Assembly (NCBI RefSeq): GCF_049675895.1
Contig: NZ_CP183834.1
Location: 2,294,001 to 2,358,000 of the forward strand
Length of the DNA: 64,000 nucleotides
Direction: 5' to 3'
Origin: Ampullimonas aquatilis
Lineage (GTDB): Bacteria; Pseudomonadota; Gammaproteobacteria; Burkholderiales; Burkholderiaceae_D
Made by a program: the position numbers and the translations under genes
Shown here: in pieces, positions 26,864 through 35,014 of the stretch
Numbering within the stretch: the first letter of the stretch is position 1
Layout of the letters: each line of letters opens with the position of its first letter
The notes under the pieces: generated by a model
The model's database searches: none
What the model saw: the letters and a program-made list of their open reading frames with translations, nothing else
Told to the model about the DNA's origin: nothing

Positions 26864-27804
26864 TGAGCGATACTCTTCATAAATTTTTATTTGATGCGGC
26901 ACCGGTACGTGCCGAAATCGTCACCCTGGAAGCCACCTGGCAAGAAGTGTTGCGACGGCGCAGTTACCCACGACCGATTCAGCAAATGCTGGGTGAGATG
27001 ATGGCGGCAGCGGCCTTGCTGTCAGCCAATCTCAAGTTCAATGGTGCCATGATCATGCAATTGCATGGTGACGGCCCGGTCAGCCTGCTGGTGGTGGAGT
27101 GCAATTCCGATTTATCCATGCGTGCCACCGCCAAGTATGACGAGTCCGTTGCTATCGGCGCTGATACGCCCTTGTCTGACTTGATCAACCGGCATGGCAA
27201 AGGTCGCTTTGCCATTACGCTCGACCCCAAGGACAAAATGCCCGGCCAGACGGCTTATCAGGGCATTGTGCCCTTGGTGGACGAACATCAGCAGCCCTTG
27301 CAATCCATCGCGCAGATTCTTGAGCTGTATATGGCGCAATCCGAGCAACTGGAAACCCGTCTGATTTTGACCAGCAATAGCATGCGTGCTGCTGGCTTAT
27401 TGCTGCAAAAAATTCCTATCGAAGGCGGACAATTGAATACCGTTGTCGACGCCGACACCTGGAACCGCGTTAATCAATTGGCCCAGACTGTCAAACAGGA
27501 AGAATTGCTGCAGCTCAATGCCGAAGCCATTGCCCATCGACTGTTTTGGCAAGAACCTGCACAGAGTTCAGAACCTGGCAAGCCCCACTTTGCTTGCAGT
27601 TGTTCACGGCAACGGGTGGCCAGTATGCTGAAGATGCTGGGCATGGCTGAAATTGAAGGTTTGCTTGAAGAACGTGGATCAGTGGAAATTAATTGTGATT
27701 TCTGTAATCAAAGATATGAGTTCGATGCCGTCGACTGTGCGCAATTGTTCAGCACGATTACCCTCACCGAGGGTGTGGCAAGCCCGCAAACCCAGCGCCA
27801 TTAG
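26863..27804 (+). CDS. hslO: Redox-regulated chaperone Hsp33
   Basis: Cytoplasmic holdase of 313 residues switched on by oxidation. The N-terminal domain has RRSYPRPIQQMLGEMMAAAALL and QLHGDGPVSLLVVEC; the C-terminal redox switch has CSC (near 245) and CDFC (near 278), the four zinc-binding Cys that form disulfides under oxidative stress. It starts in a TAATG overlap with the gamma carbonic anhydrase gene. Confidence 0.95.
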   Translation: MSDTLHKFLFDAAPVRAEIVTLEATWQEVLRRRSYPRPIQQMLGEMMAAAALLSANLKFNGAMIMQLHGDGPVSLLVVECNSDLSMRATAKYDESVAIGADTPLSDLINRHGKGRFAITLDPKDKMPGQTAYQGIVPLVDEHQQPLQSIAQILELYMAQSEQLETRLILTSNSMRAAGLLLQKIPIEGGQLNTVVDADTWNRVNQLAQTVKQEELLQLNAEAIAHRLFWQEPAQSSEPGKPHFACSCSRQRVASMLKMLGMAEIEGLLEERGSVEINCDFCNQRYEFDAVDCAQLFSTITLTEGVASPQTQRH

Positions 27805-27918
27805 CCATCCGGCCATGGTGCCAGGGTTGCAGTTGCTTCCTCCTGGTGCCAGATCAGCAACCCCAAGGGTAACAGTTGATCATTAAGTGCGCTCATGTGC
27901 GACAGGTTTTACCTTAAA

Positions 27919-27998
27919 TATACTCCCAATATGTATATTTTAAGACCTATATATAACGCACTGAATAAGGCAAATAATGAAGATACTCCTTAAAAAAT
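27919..27998 (+). repeat. Interspersed TACT-N7-AGTA element, copy D
   Basis: Box 1 TACTCCCAATATGTA at 27921-27935, core CGCACTGAA at 27957-27965, box 2 beginning TACTCCTT at 27984. Box 2 lies inside the first codons of the lipoprotein gene. Confidence 0.7.
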
Positions 27999-28429
27999 CC
28001 AATTCTTTGGCGATTTTTTCAAAAACCGCAGCACAGCCTTTGAGCCTGGCATCAATCGGACTGACGCTGCTTTTGGTGGGCTGCACAACGGTACCGCCGG
28101 GCCCTCCACGGATTACCCGTCTGGCACCAGAACCATCAGCCACGCCCGCACCGCAAATCACCCAGCAAGAAGCAGAACGGATTGCCCAGATCAATGCGCA
28201 GGTGTTGAAAGATCAGGAACGTGATGCCGAAAATGCGCGAATAGCAAGACAACAACAACTGGATCGTCAAGCTTACGGCTACCCTTATTATGGCTATGGT
28301 GGTGGCTATTACGGTTGGGCACCCGTGATTCAACCTTATGCCTATTATGGTGGCGGCCATCGTGGCCGTGGCTGGCGAGGTGGCTTCAGTGTTGGCGTGC
28401 CGTTTGGTTACTACGGCTGGCCTTACTAA
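27977..28429 (+). CDS. Gly/Tyr-rich putative lipoprotein
   Basis: A protein of 150 residues. A hydrophobic stretch ends in the lipobox LLVGC (Cys near residue 36), then TTVPPGPPRI, a Gln/Ala/Glu helix (about 57-90) and a C-terminal half rich in Gly and Tyr (repeats of the YGGGYYG type). The n-region before the lipobox is long, and the annotated ATG lies in repeat copy D; a TTG near 28007 would give a normal signal length. Cell-surface or envelope role likely; no specific function. Confidence 0.7.
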   Translation: MKILLKKSNSLAIFSKTAAQPLSLASIGLTLLLVGCTTVPPGPPRITRLAPEPSATPAPQITQQEAERIAQINAQVLKDQERDAENARIARQQQLDRQAYGYPYYGYGGGYYGWAPVIQPYAYYGGGHRGRGWRGGFSVGVPFGYYGWPY

Positions 28430-28469
28430 ATCAATCAACTACAAGCAATTGCCAACGGTTGCGCCAACC

Positions 28470-29009
28470 TTAAGGCGATGCGGGACTCAAGCCAAAACGG
28501 CTATCGAGCAAGCTGGTCACTTGCTCCAGCCGGGCTGTTTCAGTGCCACTCACCAGCGTGTAATCCCAACCCCAGTCTTGTAATAAGGCCAGCAAGTGTT
28601 GATGGATTGCCAACTGTGCGGCCGGACTATCGCGTTGAATGCCATCAGCCTGCCAGGCAATATCAGTATGGGTCACCAAGACCAGATCGTAGCGATGTTG
28701 TTGCGCCAAGTTCGTGAGCTCAGCCGGACACTCACCAAAACAGTAGGCACTGTAGAGCGCCGTCATGCAGGGGCCGGTATCGCAAAACAGATAATTTTGC
28801 GCAGTCGCCAGGGCTACGCTCTCATGCGCAATTTGAGTGTGTGCAATAGGTAGTTGCTCACTGGGTTGCGGCAAGCGCTGCTGTTCAATCACAAATTCAC
28901 GTAGATACTCACCCACCCAGCTGGTTTGATAATGCCTGGCCAATGCTTGCGCCAAGGTCGTCTTGCCGGTGGATTCCGCGCCCAGCAGTAAAATTTTTTT
29001 CACATTCAT
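28470..29009 (-). CDS. NadR-like nucleoside kinase (AAA ATPase family)
   Basis: A P-loop protein of 179 residues resembling the ribosylnicotinamide-kinase domain of NadR: Walker A GAESTGKTTL at residues 10-19, then VGEYLREFV, typical of the NadR kinase, and a CDTGPCMTALYSAYCFG stretch near 85. It starts in an ATGA overlap with pnuC, so it probably phosphorylates nicotinamide riboside as it enters the cell, trapping it for NAD synthesis. The NadR repressor and adenylyltransferase domains are absent. Confidence 0.8.
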   Translation of the reverse strand: MNVKKILLLGAESTGKTTLAQALARHYQTSWVGEYLREFVIEQQRLPQPSEQLPIAHTQIAHESVALATAQNYLFCDTGPCMTALYSAYCFGECPAELTNLAQQHRYDLVLVTHTDIAWQADGIQRDSPAAQLAIHQHLLALLQDWGWDYTLVSGTETARLEQVTSLLDSRFGLSPASP

Positions 29010-29650
29010 GCCAGCACCACATTGCCACGCGCTTGTTGATCGGCACGCCAACGCTGCCAGCCGAGCACACACAATAATAAAAATACGCCATACAAACCGG
29101 CGGTAAGCCATAGGGACTTGATCAGATACAAGCCCACATACACCACGTCCACCACAAACCAGAGCAACCAGTTTTCAATTTTTTTACGCGCGAGCAACAC
29201 CTGTGCAATGATCGACCCGGCAGTGGTCATGCCATCCAAGCTTGGCACATCGGTATTGGTATGGCGCGCCAATAACTGATAGAGCACCACCCAAAGCATG
29301 CCCCAGATCATCAGCAAAATCAGCCATTGTGACTTGCTCAAACAGGAAACGGTCAATGGTCGGGCTTGCAACATTGAATCTTCGACCTTGGCACCATGTA
29401 ACCAGGCATACCAGCCATACAGGCTGGCAACCAGAAAATAGATTTGCAATGCCATATCGCCATAAATGCGATTGACCGCAAACAGCGCCATACTTAATAA
29501 AATTGCCGCAATATTGACTGGCCAGGCCCAGAGTGACTGCCTAGTATTGAGCCAGATACCAATCAAGGCCAGCACAGTGGTGATGGCTTCCAGGCGCGTC
29601 ATGGCATAACTGCCCAGTACCCAAAGAGGTGTAGTCAGCCATTCAATCAT
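29006..29650 (-). CDS. pnuC: Nicotinamide riboside transporter PnuC
   Basis: Inner-membrane facilitator of 214 residues with about seven hydrophobic helices. Family signatures include TVLALIGIWLNTRQSLWAWPVNI near 20 and QIYFLVASLYGWYAWL near 62; NWLLWFVVDVVYVGLYL near 155 is the conserved substrate-site helix. The start at 29650 follows GGGGGA. It overlaps the kinase gene by ATGA, giving uptake plus trapping of nicotinamide riboside. A perfect 8-bp inverted repeat sits 33-49 bp upstream. Confidence 0.9.
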   Translation of the reverse strand: MIEWLTTPLWVLGSYAMTRLEAITTVLALIGIWLNTRQSLWAWPVNIAAILLSMALFAVNRIYGDMALQIYFLVASLYGWYAWLHGAKVEDSMLQARPLTVSCLSKSQWLILLMIWGMLWVVLYQLLARHTNTDVPSLDGMTTAGSIIAQVLLARKKIENWLLWFVVDVVYVGLYLIKSLWLTAGLYGVFLLLCVLGWQRWRADQQARGNVVLA

Positions 29651-29682
29651 AGGTCCCCCATAAATCAATGGGAAAGGGTAAT

Positions 29683-29699
29683 GGAATGCCAGGCATTCC
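29683..29699. promoter_or_regulatory. Perfect inverted repeat upstream of pnuC
   Basis: GGAATGCC and GGCATTCC are separated by one base. Its placement between the ftsB stop and the pnuC start suits an operator for pnuC, but a terminator for ftsB is also possible; there is no T tract. Confidence 0.4.
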
Positions 29700-29710
29700 C
29701 TTAACTTGCA

Positions 29711-30175
29711 TTAGTGGGTGGTATTGCCAGGTGTGGCAGACGCATTTGCGGAACGATTGGCCGTAGGATTATCCGCCGTGTTGGCGGCTCCATGAGTGGC
29801 TTGAGTCGCAGTAGCGGTGGCAGCATCATCCGGTTTGCCGCTGTTCAAAAAGGCCTTGCCTGCCGAACTGGACTCGATGGGTGAGACTGGCCGACGCGCT
29901 TTACCCGCCTCAAGAATTTGCACAAAGACTTCACCTTCCTTGACCATCCCCAACTCATAGCGCGCCCGCTCTTCAATGGCCCCTTTACCTTCGCGCAGAT
30001 CACGGACTTCGCCTTCCAGGCGGGCATTACGATCGCGCAAACCTTCATTGATCTTGTTTTGGGTTGCCAGCTTGCTATCCAGCTCCCACACCCGAAACCA
30101 GCCGCCCTTGCCAAACCAGAGAGGGTACTGAATCAGTACAAGCAAAGCAGCCAGAACCAGAGTAATCAGACGCAT
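29711..30175 (-). CDS. ftsB: Cell division protein FtsB
   Basis: Divisome protein of 154 residues: short cytoplasmic start, one membrane helix (about 3-20), and a periplasmic coiled coil (about 30-75) with LEGEVRDLREGKGAIEERAR and YELGMVKEGEVFVQ, as in FtsB/DivIC. A Thr/Ala/Asn-rich disordered tail of about 55 residues makes it longer than the E. coli protein. It is last in the pyrG-kdsA-eno-ftsB order and is separated from eno by a hairpin. Confidence 0.9.
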   Translation of the reverse strand: MRLITLVLAALLVLIQYPLWFGKGGWFRVWELDSKLATQNKINEGLRDRNARLEGEVRDLREGKGAIEERARYELGMVKEGEVFVQILEAGKARRPVSPIESSSAGKAFLNSGKPDDAATATATQATHGAANTADNPTANRSANASATPGNTTH

Positions 30176-30257
30176 GAAATCGCAATAATGGGAATGTCAG
30201 GATTAACCGTTACAACCTTACTATGAGCCAGATTGTAGCGGTAAGGAATGTCCAAAG

Positions 30258-30285
30258 AAAAAGGTGAGGATCAACCTCACCTTTA
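30258..30285 (-). terminator. Hairpin between eno and ftsB
   Basis: The stem AAAGGTGAGG / CCTCACCTTT closes around ATCAA, just after the eno stop. It could end most eno transcripts and lower ftsB expression. Confidence 0.65.
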
Positions 30286-30303
30286 ACACTGTTACAACTG
30301 ATT

Positions 30304-31587
30304 TTACTTCAGGTTGTAAAAAGCGGAACGACCAGGGTAAGTGGCGATATCACCCAGATCTTCTTCAATACGCAACAATTGATTGTACTTGGCCATACGG
30401 TCAGAACGGCTCATGGAACCGGTCTTGATCTGCAGCGCATTCATCCCTACCGCAATATCGGCAATGGTTGAATCCTCGGTCTCGCCGGAACGGTGCGATA
30501 CCACCGCGGTATAACCAGCACGCTTGGCCATTTCGATGGCAGCAAAAGTTTCGGTCAAAGTGCCAATCTGGTTAATTTTGATCAGGATCGAGTTGGCGAT
30601 ACCGCGCTCAATACCTTCTTTCAGGATTCTGGTGTTGGTCACAAACAGATCGTCACCGACCAGCTGGATTTTTTTGCCCAGCTCTTTGGTCAGAATTTCC
30701 CAACCGGTCCAGTCACCTTCATGCATCCCATCTTCAATGCTGATAATGGGGTACTTGTCACACCAGGAAGCCAGCATATTGGTCCACTCGGTGGCGGACA
30801 ATTTCAGGCCTTCACCTTCGAGGTGATAAACACCATCTTTATAAAACTCGCTGGCCGCGCAGTCCAGACCAATCGCCACTTGCTTGCCCGGTTCATAGCC
30901 GGCTTTTTCAATTGCTTCCATCAACAGCTTCAAGGCAGCTTCATGGCTTTGCAAGGAAGGGGCAAAACCACCTTCATCACCCACCGCGGTGCTGAGGTGT
31001 TTGTCGTGCAGGAGTTTTTTCAGTGTGTGAAACACTTCTGCGCCATAACGCAGTGCTTCACGAAATGAAGGTGCACCAACTGGCAGAATCATGAATTCCT
31101 GCAAATCGAGGTTGTTGTCTGCATGAGCGCCGCCGTTGATCACGTTCATCATTGGCACCGGCATTTGCATGGCACCCGAACCGCCAAAATAACGATACAG
31201 TGGCAAACCGCTTTCTTCGGCAGCCGCTTTGGCCACCGCCATGGACACAGCCAGCGTGGCATTGGCACCCAGACGGGCTTTATTGTCAGTACCATCCAGA
31301 TCGATCAGGGTACGATCCAGAAAGGCTTGTTCAGCCGCATCCAGGCCCATGATGGCTTCGGAGATTTCGGTGTTGATATTTTCGCAGGCTTTCAGAACAC
31401 CTTTGCCCATGTAGCGGGACTTGTCACCATCGCGCAGCTCAATGGCTTCGCGCGAACCGGTAGAGGCACCGGATGGCACGGCCGCACGGCCCATCACACC
31501 GGATTCCAGCAAAACGTCACACTCGACAGTTGGATTACCGCGTGAATCAATCACTTCGCGACCAATAATATCGACGATTGCGCTCAT
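30304..31587 (-). CDS. eno: Enolase
   Basis: Glycolytic enzyme of 427 residues converting 2-phosphoglycerate to phosphoenolpyruvate. The N-terminus IVDIIGREVIDSRGNPTVE, the metal-binding region SIEDGMHEGDW near 286, KINQIGTLTE near 338 with the catalytic Lys, and SHRSGETEDSTIADIAVG near 366 are all intact. Part of the pyrG-kdsA-eno-ftsB order, transcribed leftward 105 nt after kdsA. Confidence 0.97.
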   Translation of the reverse strand: MSAIVDIIGREVIDSRGNPTVECDVLLESGVMGRAAVPSGASTGSREAIELRDGDKSRYMGKGVLKACENINTEISEAIMGLDAAEQAFLDRTLIDLDGTDNKARLGANATLAVSMAVAKAAAEESGLPLYRYFGGSGAMQMPVPMMNVINGGAHADNNLDLQEFMILPVGAPSFREALRYGAEVFHTLKKLLHDKHLSTAVGDEGGFAPSLQSHEAALKLLMEAIEKAGYEPGKQVAIGLDCAASEFYKDGVYHLEGEGLKLSATEWTNMLASWCDKYPIISIEDGMHEGDWTGWEILTKELGKKIQLVGDDLFVTNTRILKEGIERGIANSILIKINQIGTLTETFAAIEMAKRAGYTAVVSHRSGETEDSTIADIAVGMNALQIKTGSMSRSDRMAKYNQLLRIEEDLGDIATYPGRSAFYNLK

Positions 31588-31692
31588 TTATTTTCCTTCT
31601 TGGTTGATCAAAGTTAGGGATAGAGAAATATTTCAGCCAAGCATGTTACCTGTTGAAGGTGACGCTGCCGAGGCAGTTTTTTGTCATTTGGC

Positions 31693-32544
31693 TTATAAAG
31701 TTGTTTCAATGAAACCGGTTTTCTTGACCAGGGTATCCAGTTCCTTGAGCGTATACAGCAATTCTTTCATACGTGGCAACGGCCAGGCATTGGGGCCATC
31801 GGACTTGGCGACTGCCGGATTGGGATGGGTTTCCATAAACAAACCAGCCACGCCAACTGCTACCGCAGCGCGCGCCAGTACCGGCACATGCTCACGCTGA
31901 CCACCCGAACTGCTGCCCTGACCGCCCGGCAACTGCACTGAATGCGTCGCATCAAATACCACTGGACAAGCCGTTTCGCGCATGATCGCCAGTGAACGCA
32001 TATCGGACACCAGATTGTTATAGCCAAACGATACACCACGCTCGCAAGCCATGAAGTTGTCTTCCGGCAAACCGGCTTCACGGGCAGCATCACGCGCTTT
32101 TTGCATGACATTTTTCATGTCACCGGGTGCCAGAAACTGGCCTTTTTTGATATTGACCGGCTTGCCCGATTGCGCACAGGCCCGAATGAAATCGGTCTGA
32201 CGGCACAAGAAAGCTGGCGTTTGCAATACATCCACCACGTCAGAAACCGGCTTGATTTCAGGAATGTCATGAATATCCGTCAAGACCGGCACACCAATCT
32301 GTTTTTTGACTTCAGCCAAAATTGCCAATCCTGCTTCCATGCCCGGACCACGAAAGGTACTGCCAGAACTGCGATTGGCCTTGTCGAAGGAAGATTTATA
32401 GATGAAAGGAATGCCCACTTCATCCGTGATTTCCTTAAGCATACCGGCTGTTTCGAGCGCCATTTCACGGGACTCGATGACGCAGGGGCCAGCAATCAAA
32501 AAGATGGGATGATTCAAACCAATTTCAAAACCACATAATTTCAT
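31693..32544 (-). CDS. kdsA: 3-deoxy-D-manno-octulosonate 8-phosphate synthase
   Basis: Enzyme of 283 residues that condenses arabinose 5-phosphate with phosphoenolpyruvate to Kdo 8-phosphate for lipopolysaccharide. It begins MKLCGFEIGLNHPIFLIAGP and keeps CVIESREMA, KSSFDKANRSS near 60 and FDATHSVQLPGGQG near 200, all family signatures. Start 32544 is preceded by AAGGAG 6 nt upstream. The start region is the last of four tandem copies extending to about 32960, and a 45-codon ORF ends in the ATGA of its start codon, so translation may be coupled. Confidence 0.96.
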   Translation of the reverse strand: MKLCGFEIGLNHPIFLIAGPCVIESREMALETAGMLKEITDEVGIPFIYKSSFDKANRSSGSTFRGPGMEAGLAILAEVKKQIGVPVLTDIHDIPEIKPVSDVVDVLQTPAFLCRQTDFIRACAQSGKPVNIKKGQFLAPGDMKNVMQKARDAAREAGLPEDNFMACERGVSFGYNNLVSDMRSLAIMRETACPVVFDATHSVQLPGGQGSSSGGQREHVPVLARAAVAVGVAGLFMETHPNPAVAKSDGPNAWPLPRMKELLYTLKELDTLVKKTGFIETTL

Positions 32545-32678
32545 GCTGCGCTCCTTGCTGTCCCGCATCCAGCGCCGCGGTCGCATCCCCATTGGGGCCC
32601 CTGCTCTACGCTCTGCTGTCGCCCAGCAATCAAAAAGATGGGATGATTTAAACCAATTTCGAAACCACATAATTTCAT
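32541..32678 (-). CDS. Leader ORF 1 upstream of kdsA (duplicated kdsA start)
   Basis: 45 codons. The first ~19 residues equal the KdsA N-terminus, then follow residues encoded by the linker (GRQQSVEQGPQWG...). It has its own AAGGAG and ends in TGA overlapping the kdsA ATG as ATGA. Whether it is translated is inferred, but every signal needed is present. Confidence 0.45.
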   Translation of the reverse strand: MKLCGFEIGLNHPIFLIAGRQQSVEQGPQWGCDRGAGCGTARSAA

Positions 32679-32812
32679 GCTGCGCTCCTTGCTGTCCCGC
32701 ATTCAGCACCGCGGTCGCATCCCCTTTGGGGCCCCTGCTCTACGCTCTGCTGTCGCCCAGCTATCAAAAAGATGGGATGATTTAAACCAATTTCAAAGCC
32801 ACATAATTTCAT
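32675..32812 (-). CDS. Leader ORF 2 upstream of kdsA
   Basis: 45 codons with the same design as leader ORF 1, preceded by AAGGAG and ending in the ATGA of leader ORF 1. The spacer before its ATG differs slightly (ACTAGT in place of CGCAGC). Confidence 0.4.
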   Translation of the reverse strand: MKLCGFEIGLNHPIFLIAGRQQSVEQGPQRGCDRGAECGTARSAA

Positions 32813-32897
32813 ACTAGTCTCCTTGCTGTTCCGCATCCGGCACCGCGGTCGCATCCCCTTTGGGGTCCCTGCTCTACGCTCTGCTGTCGCCCAGCTA

Positions 32898-32945
32898 TCA
32901 AAAAATAGGTTGGTTCAAACCAATTTCAAAGCCACATAATTTCAT
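32898..32945 (-). CDS. Leader ORF 3 upstream of kdsA (short)
   Basis: Outermost copy. A 1-nt deletion in the T-rich stretch brings TGA after 15 codons (MKLCGFEIGLNQPIF). Upstream of it lies what looks like the original 5' region, without the GC-rich linker. Confidence 0.35.
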   Translation of the reverse strand: MKLCGFEIGLNQPIF

Positions 32946-33066
32946 GCTGCGCTCCTTGCTGATTCCTGACAAACACTACAACATAAATACTTGATAGCCA
33001 TTTACTCACAATGTCCGTATCAGCAATAAAAGATAATTCAAGCGAATGAAATTGCATTCAACAAGA

Positions 33067-34731
33067 TCAGGCGACCTTCTTTTCCTGGGTATGTGCTTGT
33101 TGAGCCAAAGCTGCCTTGATAAAGGAAATGAACAAAGGATGACCATCACGCGGGGTGGATTTGAATTCGGGGTGATATTGCACGCCCATGAACCAGGGAT
33201 GCACGTCTTGTGGCAGTTCCATGATTTCGCACAGGTCTTCGGTCGGTGTGCGTGCGGCAACCACCATACCGGCAGCTTCTACCTTGGGCAGTAATTCATT
33301 ATTGGCTTCGTAGCGATGACGATGGCGCTCATTGACTTCGGCACCATAAATTTTGGCAGCCAAAGTACCCGACTTGACTGAACAGGTTTGTGCACCCAGA
33401 CGCATGGTGCCACCCAGATCAGAATTGGCATCACGTTGTTCAATCTGACCATCGCGATTTTTCCATTCGGTAATCAAAGCCACGATCGGGTTTTCGGTAT
33501 GGGGGTCAAATTCGGTCGAGTTGGCCTGCGCCAAACCCGCTTTATTGCGTGCAAATTCAATCAAGGCGACTTGCATACCCAGGCAGATACCCAGATACGG
33601 TACCTTGTTTTCACGAGCAAATTTGGCCGAGGCAATTTTTCCTTCCACACCACGCTTACCAAAACCACCCGGTACCAGAATCGCATCAAAGTGCTGCAAG
33701 GCACTGGTGCCTTCGGTTTCAATCTGCTCAGAATCGATATATTCGATATCAACCTGGCTATTGGTATGAATCCCGGCGTGACGCAAGGCTTCTGTCAGTG
33801 ATTTATAGGATTCCGTCAGATCAACATATTTACCCACCATGCCAATGGTGATGTGATGTTGCGGATGCTCCTGCACTTCCACCAGGTTTTTCCACATGGA
33901 CAGATCGGCTGGTTTGGCCGACAGCCCCAATTCGGCACAGATGATGTCATCGAGCTTTTGGTTATGCAGCATCATGGGGATCTTGTAGATGGAGTCCACA
34001 TCCCAGACGGAAATCACCGCATCTTCCTGCACATTGGTAAAGAGTGAAATCTTGGCGCGTTCTTCGGCTGGGATTTCACGATCGGCACGACACAGCAAGA
34101 CATCTGGTGTAATACCAATTTCGCGCAGTTTCTGGACAGAATGCTGGGTTGGTTTGGTTTTGAGCTCACCTGCCGAAGCAATAAAAGGAACCAGTGTCAA
34201 ATGGACATAACAGGCCGACTGGCGGCCTTTACGCAAGCCCATTTGACGAATCGATTCCATGAATGGCAAAGACTCAATATCACCCACCGTGCCGCCAATT
34301 TCCACAATAGCCACATCCACCGCTTCGGAAGTGCCTTCGAGTGCACCACGTTCGATGAAAGTCTGGATTTCATTGGTGATATGCGGAATGACCTGAACGG
34401 TGCGCCCCAGATAATCGCCACGACGCTCTTTTTTGAGCACTGAATCATAAATCTGGCCAGCGGTAAAATTATTGACGCGACGCATCTTGGCGCTGATAAA
34501 GCGCTCATAATGGCCAAGGTCAAGGTCAGTTTCTGCGCCGTCGTCGGTCACAAAGACCTCGCCGTGCTGAAACGGGCTCATGGTACCGGGATCAAGATTG
34601 ATGTACGGGTCCATTTTGATTAACGTGACCTTGAGGCCTCGTGACTCTAAAATGGCAGCAAGAGAAGCGGCCGCGATTCCTTTACCCAACGAAGAAACCA
34701 CGCCACCAGTGACAAATACGTATTTGGTCAT
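33067..34731 (-). CDS. pyrG: CTP synthase
   Basis: Enzyme of 554 residues making CTP from UTP, ATP and glutamine. The synthetase domain starts MTKYVFVTGGVVSSLGKG with the P-loop, followed by KMDPYINLDPGTMSPFQHGE near 40. The glutaminase domain has the oxyanion and nucleophile region LGICLGMQVALIEFARN near 380 and the His-x-Glu end in MGVQYHPEF near 515. Start 34731 is the family start; a frame extension to 34761 adds residues not found in the family. It heads the pyrG-kdsA-eno-ftsB order. Confidence 0.97.
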   Translation of the reverse strand: MTKYVFVTGGVVSSLGKGIAAASLAAILESRGLKVTLIKMDPYINLDPGTMSPFQHGEVFVTDDGAETDLDLGHYERFISAKMRRVNNFTAGQIYDSVLKKERRGDYLGRTVQVIPHITNEIQTFIERGALEGTSEAVDVAIVEIGGTVGDIESLPFMESIRQMGLRKGRQSACYVHLTLVPFIASAGELKTKPTQHSVQKLREIGITPDVLLCRADREIPAEERAKISLFTNVQEDAVISVWDVDSIYKIPMMLHNQKLDDIICAELGLSAKPADLSMWKNLVEVQEHPQHHITIGMVGKYVDLTESYKSLTEALRHAGIHTNSQVDIEYIDSEQIETEGTSALQHFDAILVPGGFGKRGVEGKIASAKFARENKVPYLGICLGMQVALIEFARNKAGLAQANSTEFDPHTENPIVALITEWKNRDGQIEQRDANSDLGGTMRLGAQTCSVKSGTLAAKIYGAEVNERHRHRYEANNELLPKVEAAGMVVAARTPTEDLCEIMELPQDVHPWFMGVQYHPEFKSTPRDGHPLFISFIKAALAQQAHTQEKKVA

Positions 34732-35014
34732 TGCGGTCGGTGCCGGAGCTGATCCGGGCACGAATGGAAATTGAAATTATAGCTTAGGAGTCGTCCCGGC
34801 AGAAGCCATCAACACTAAACAAAGCATAAAAGTTAATGGCACACCGGGCTCTGCCAAACTGTTTTTTTCCGGCCATCAATGATGTGTTCTTGCTGTCGCA
34901 CGGCTTGACCGGTTCCTGAGCCGTGGTTCGTTGCACCGATCCCGACAATAAATAAATTTTGTAACCCTTGCCAGCACTCAATCCTTTCACCTCACATTCC
35001 AGCCAATTGCCCTG

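Larger units (their letters stand above)
32491..32960 (-). repeat. Tandem repeat of the kdsA 5' end, period 133-134 bp, 4 start-site copies
   Basis: The kdsA ribosome binding site, ATG and first ~18 codons recur with ATGs at 32544 (true gene), 32678, 32812 and 32945. Each copy is joined by about 80 bp (GC-rich, with a CCCC-AAT/AAA-GGGG hairpin) not found before the outermost copy. The repeats are near-identical, with scattered base changes and one 1-nt deletion in the outermost copy. Confidence 0.95.

Noticed and set aside
32545..32709. N-terminal extension of KdsA by read-through of the repeat in the kdsA frame
   Set aside because: The family start MKLCGFEIG with AAGGAG upstream is clear; the extension only reads repeat DNA in a different frame.
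34784..34990. 68-codon - strand frame between pyrG and the DUF1624 gene
   Set aside because: No ribosome binding site or motif; residue mix looks random.
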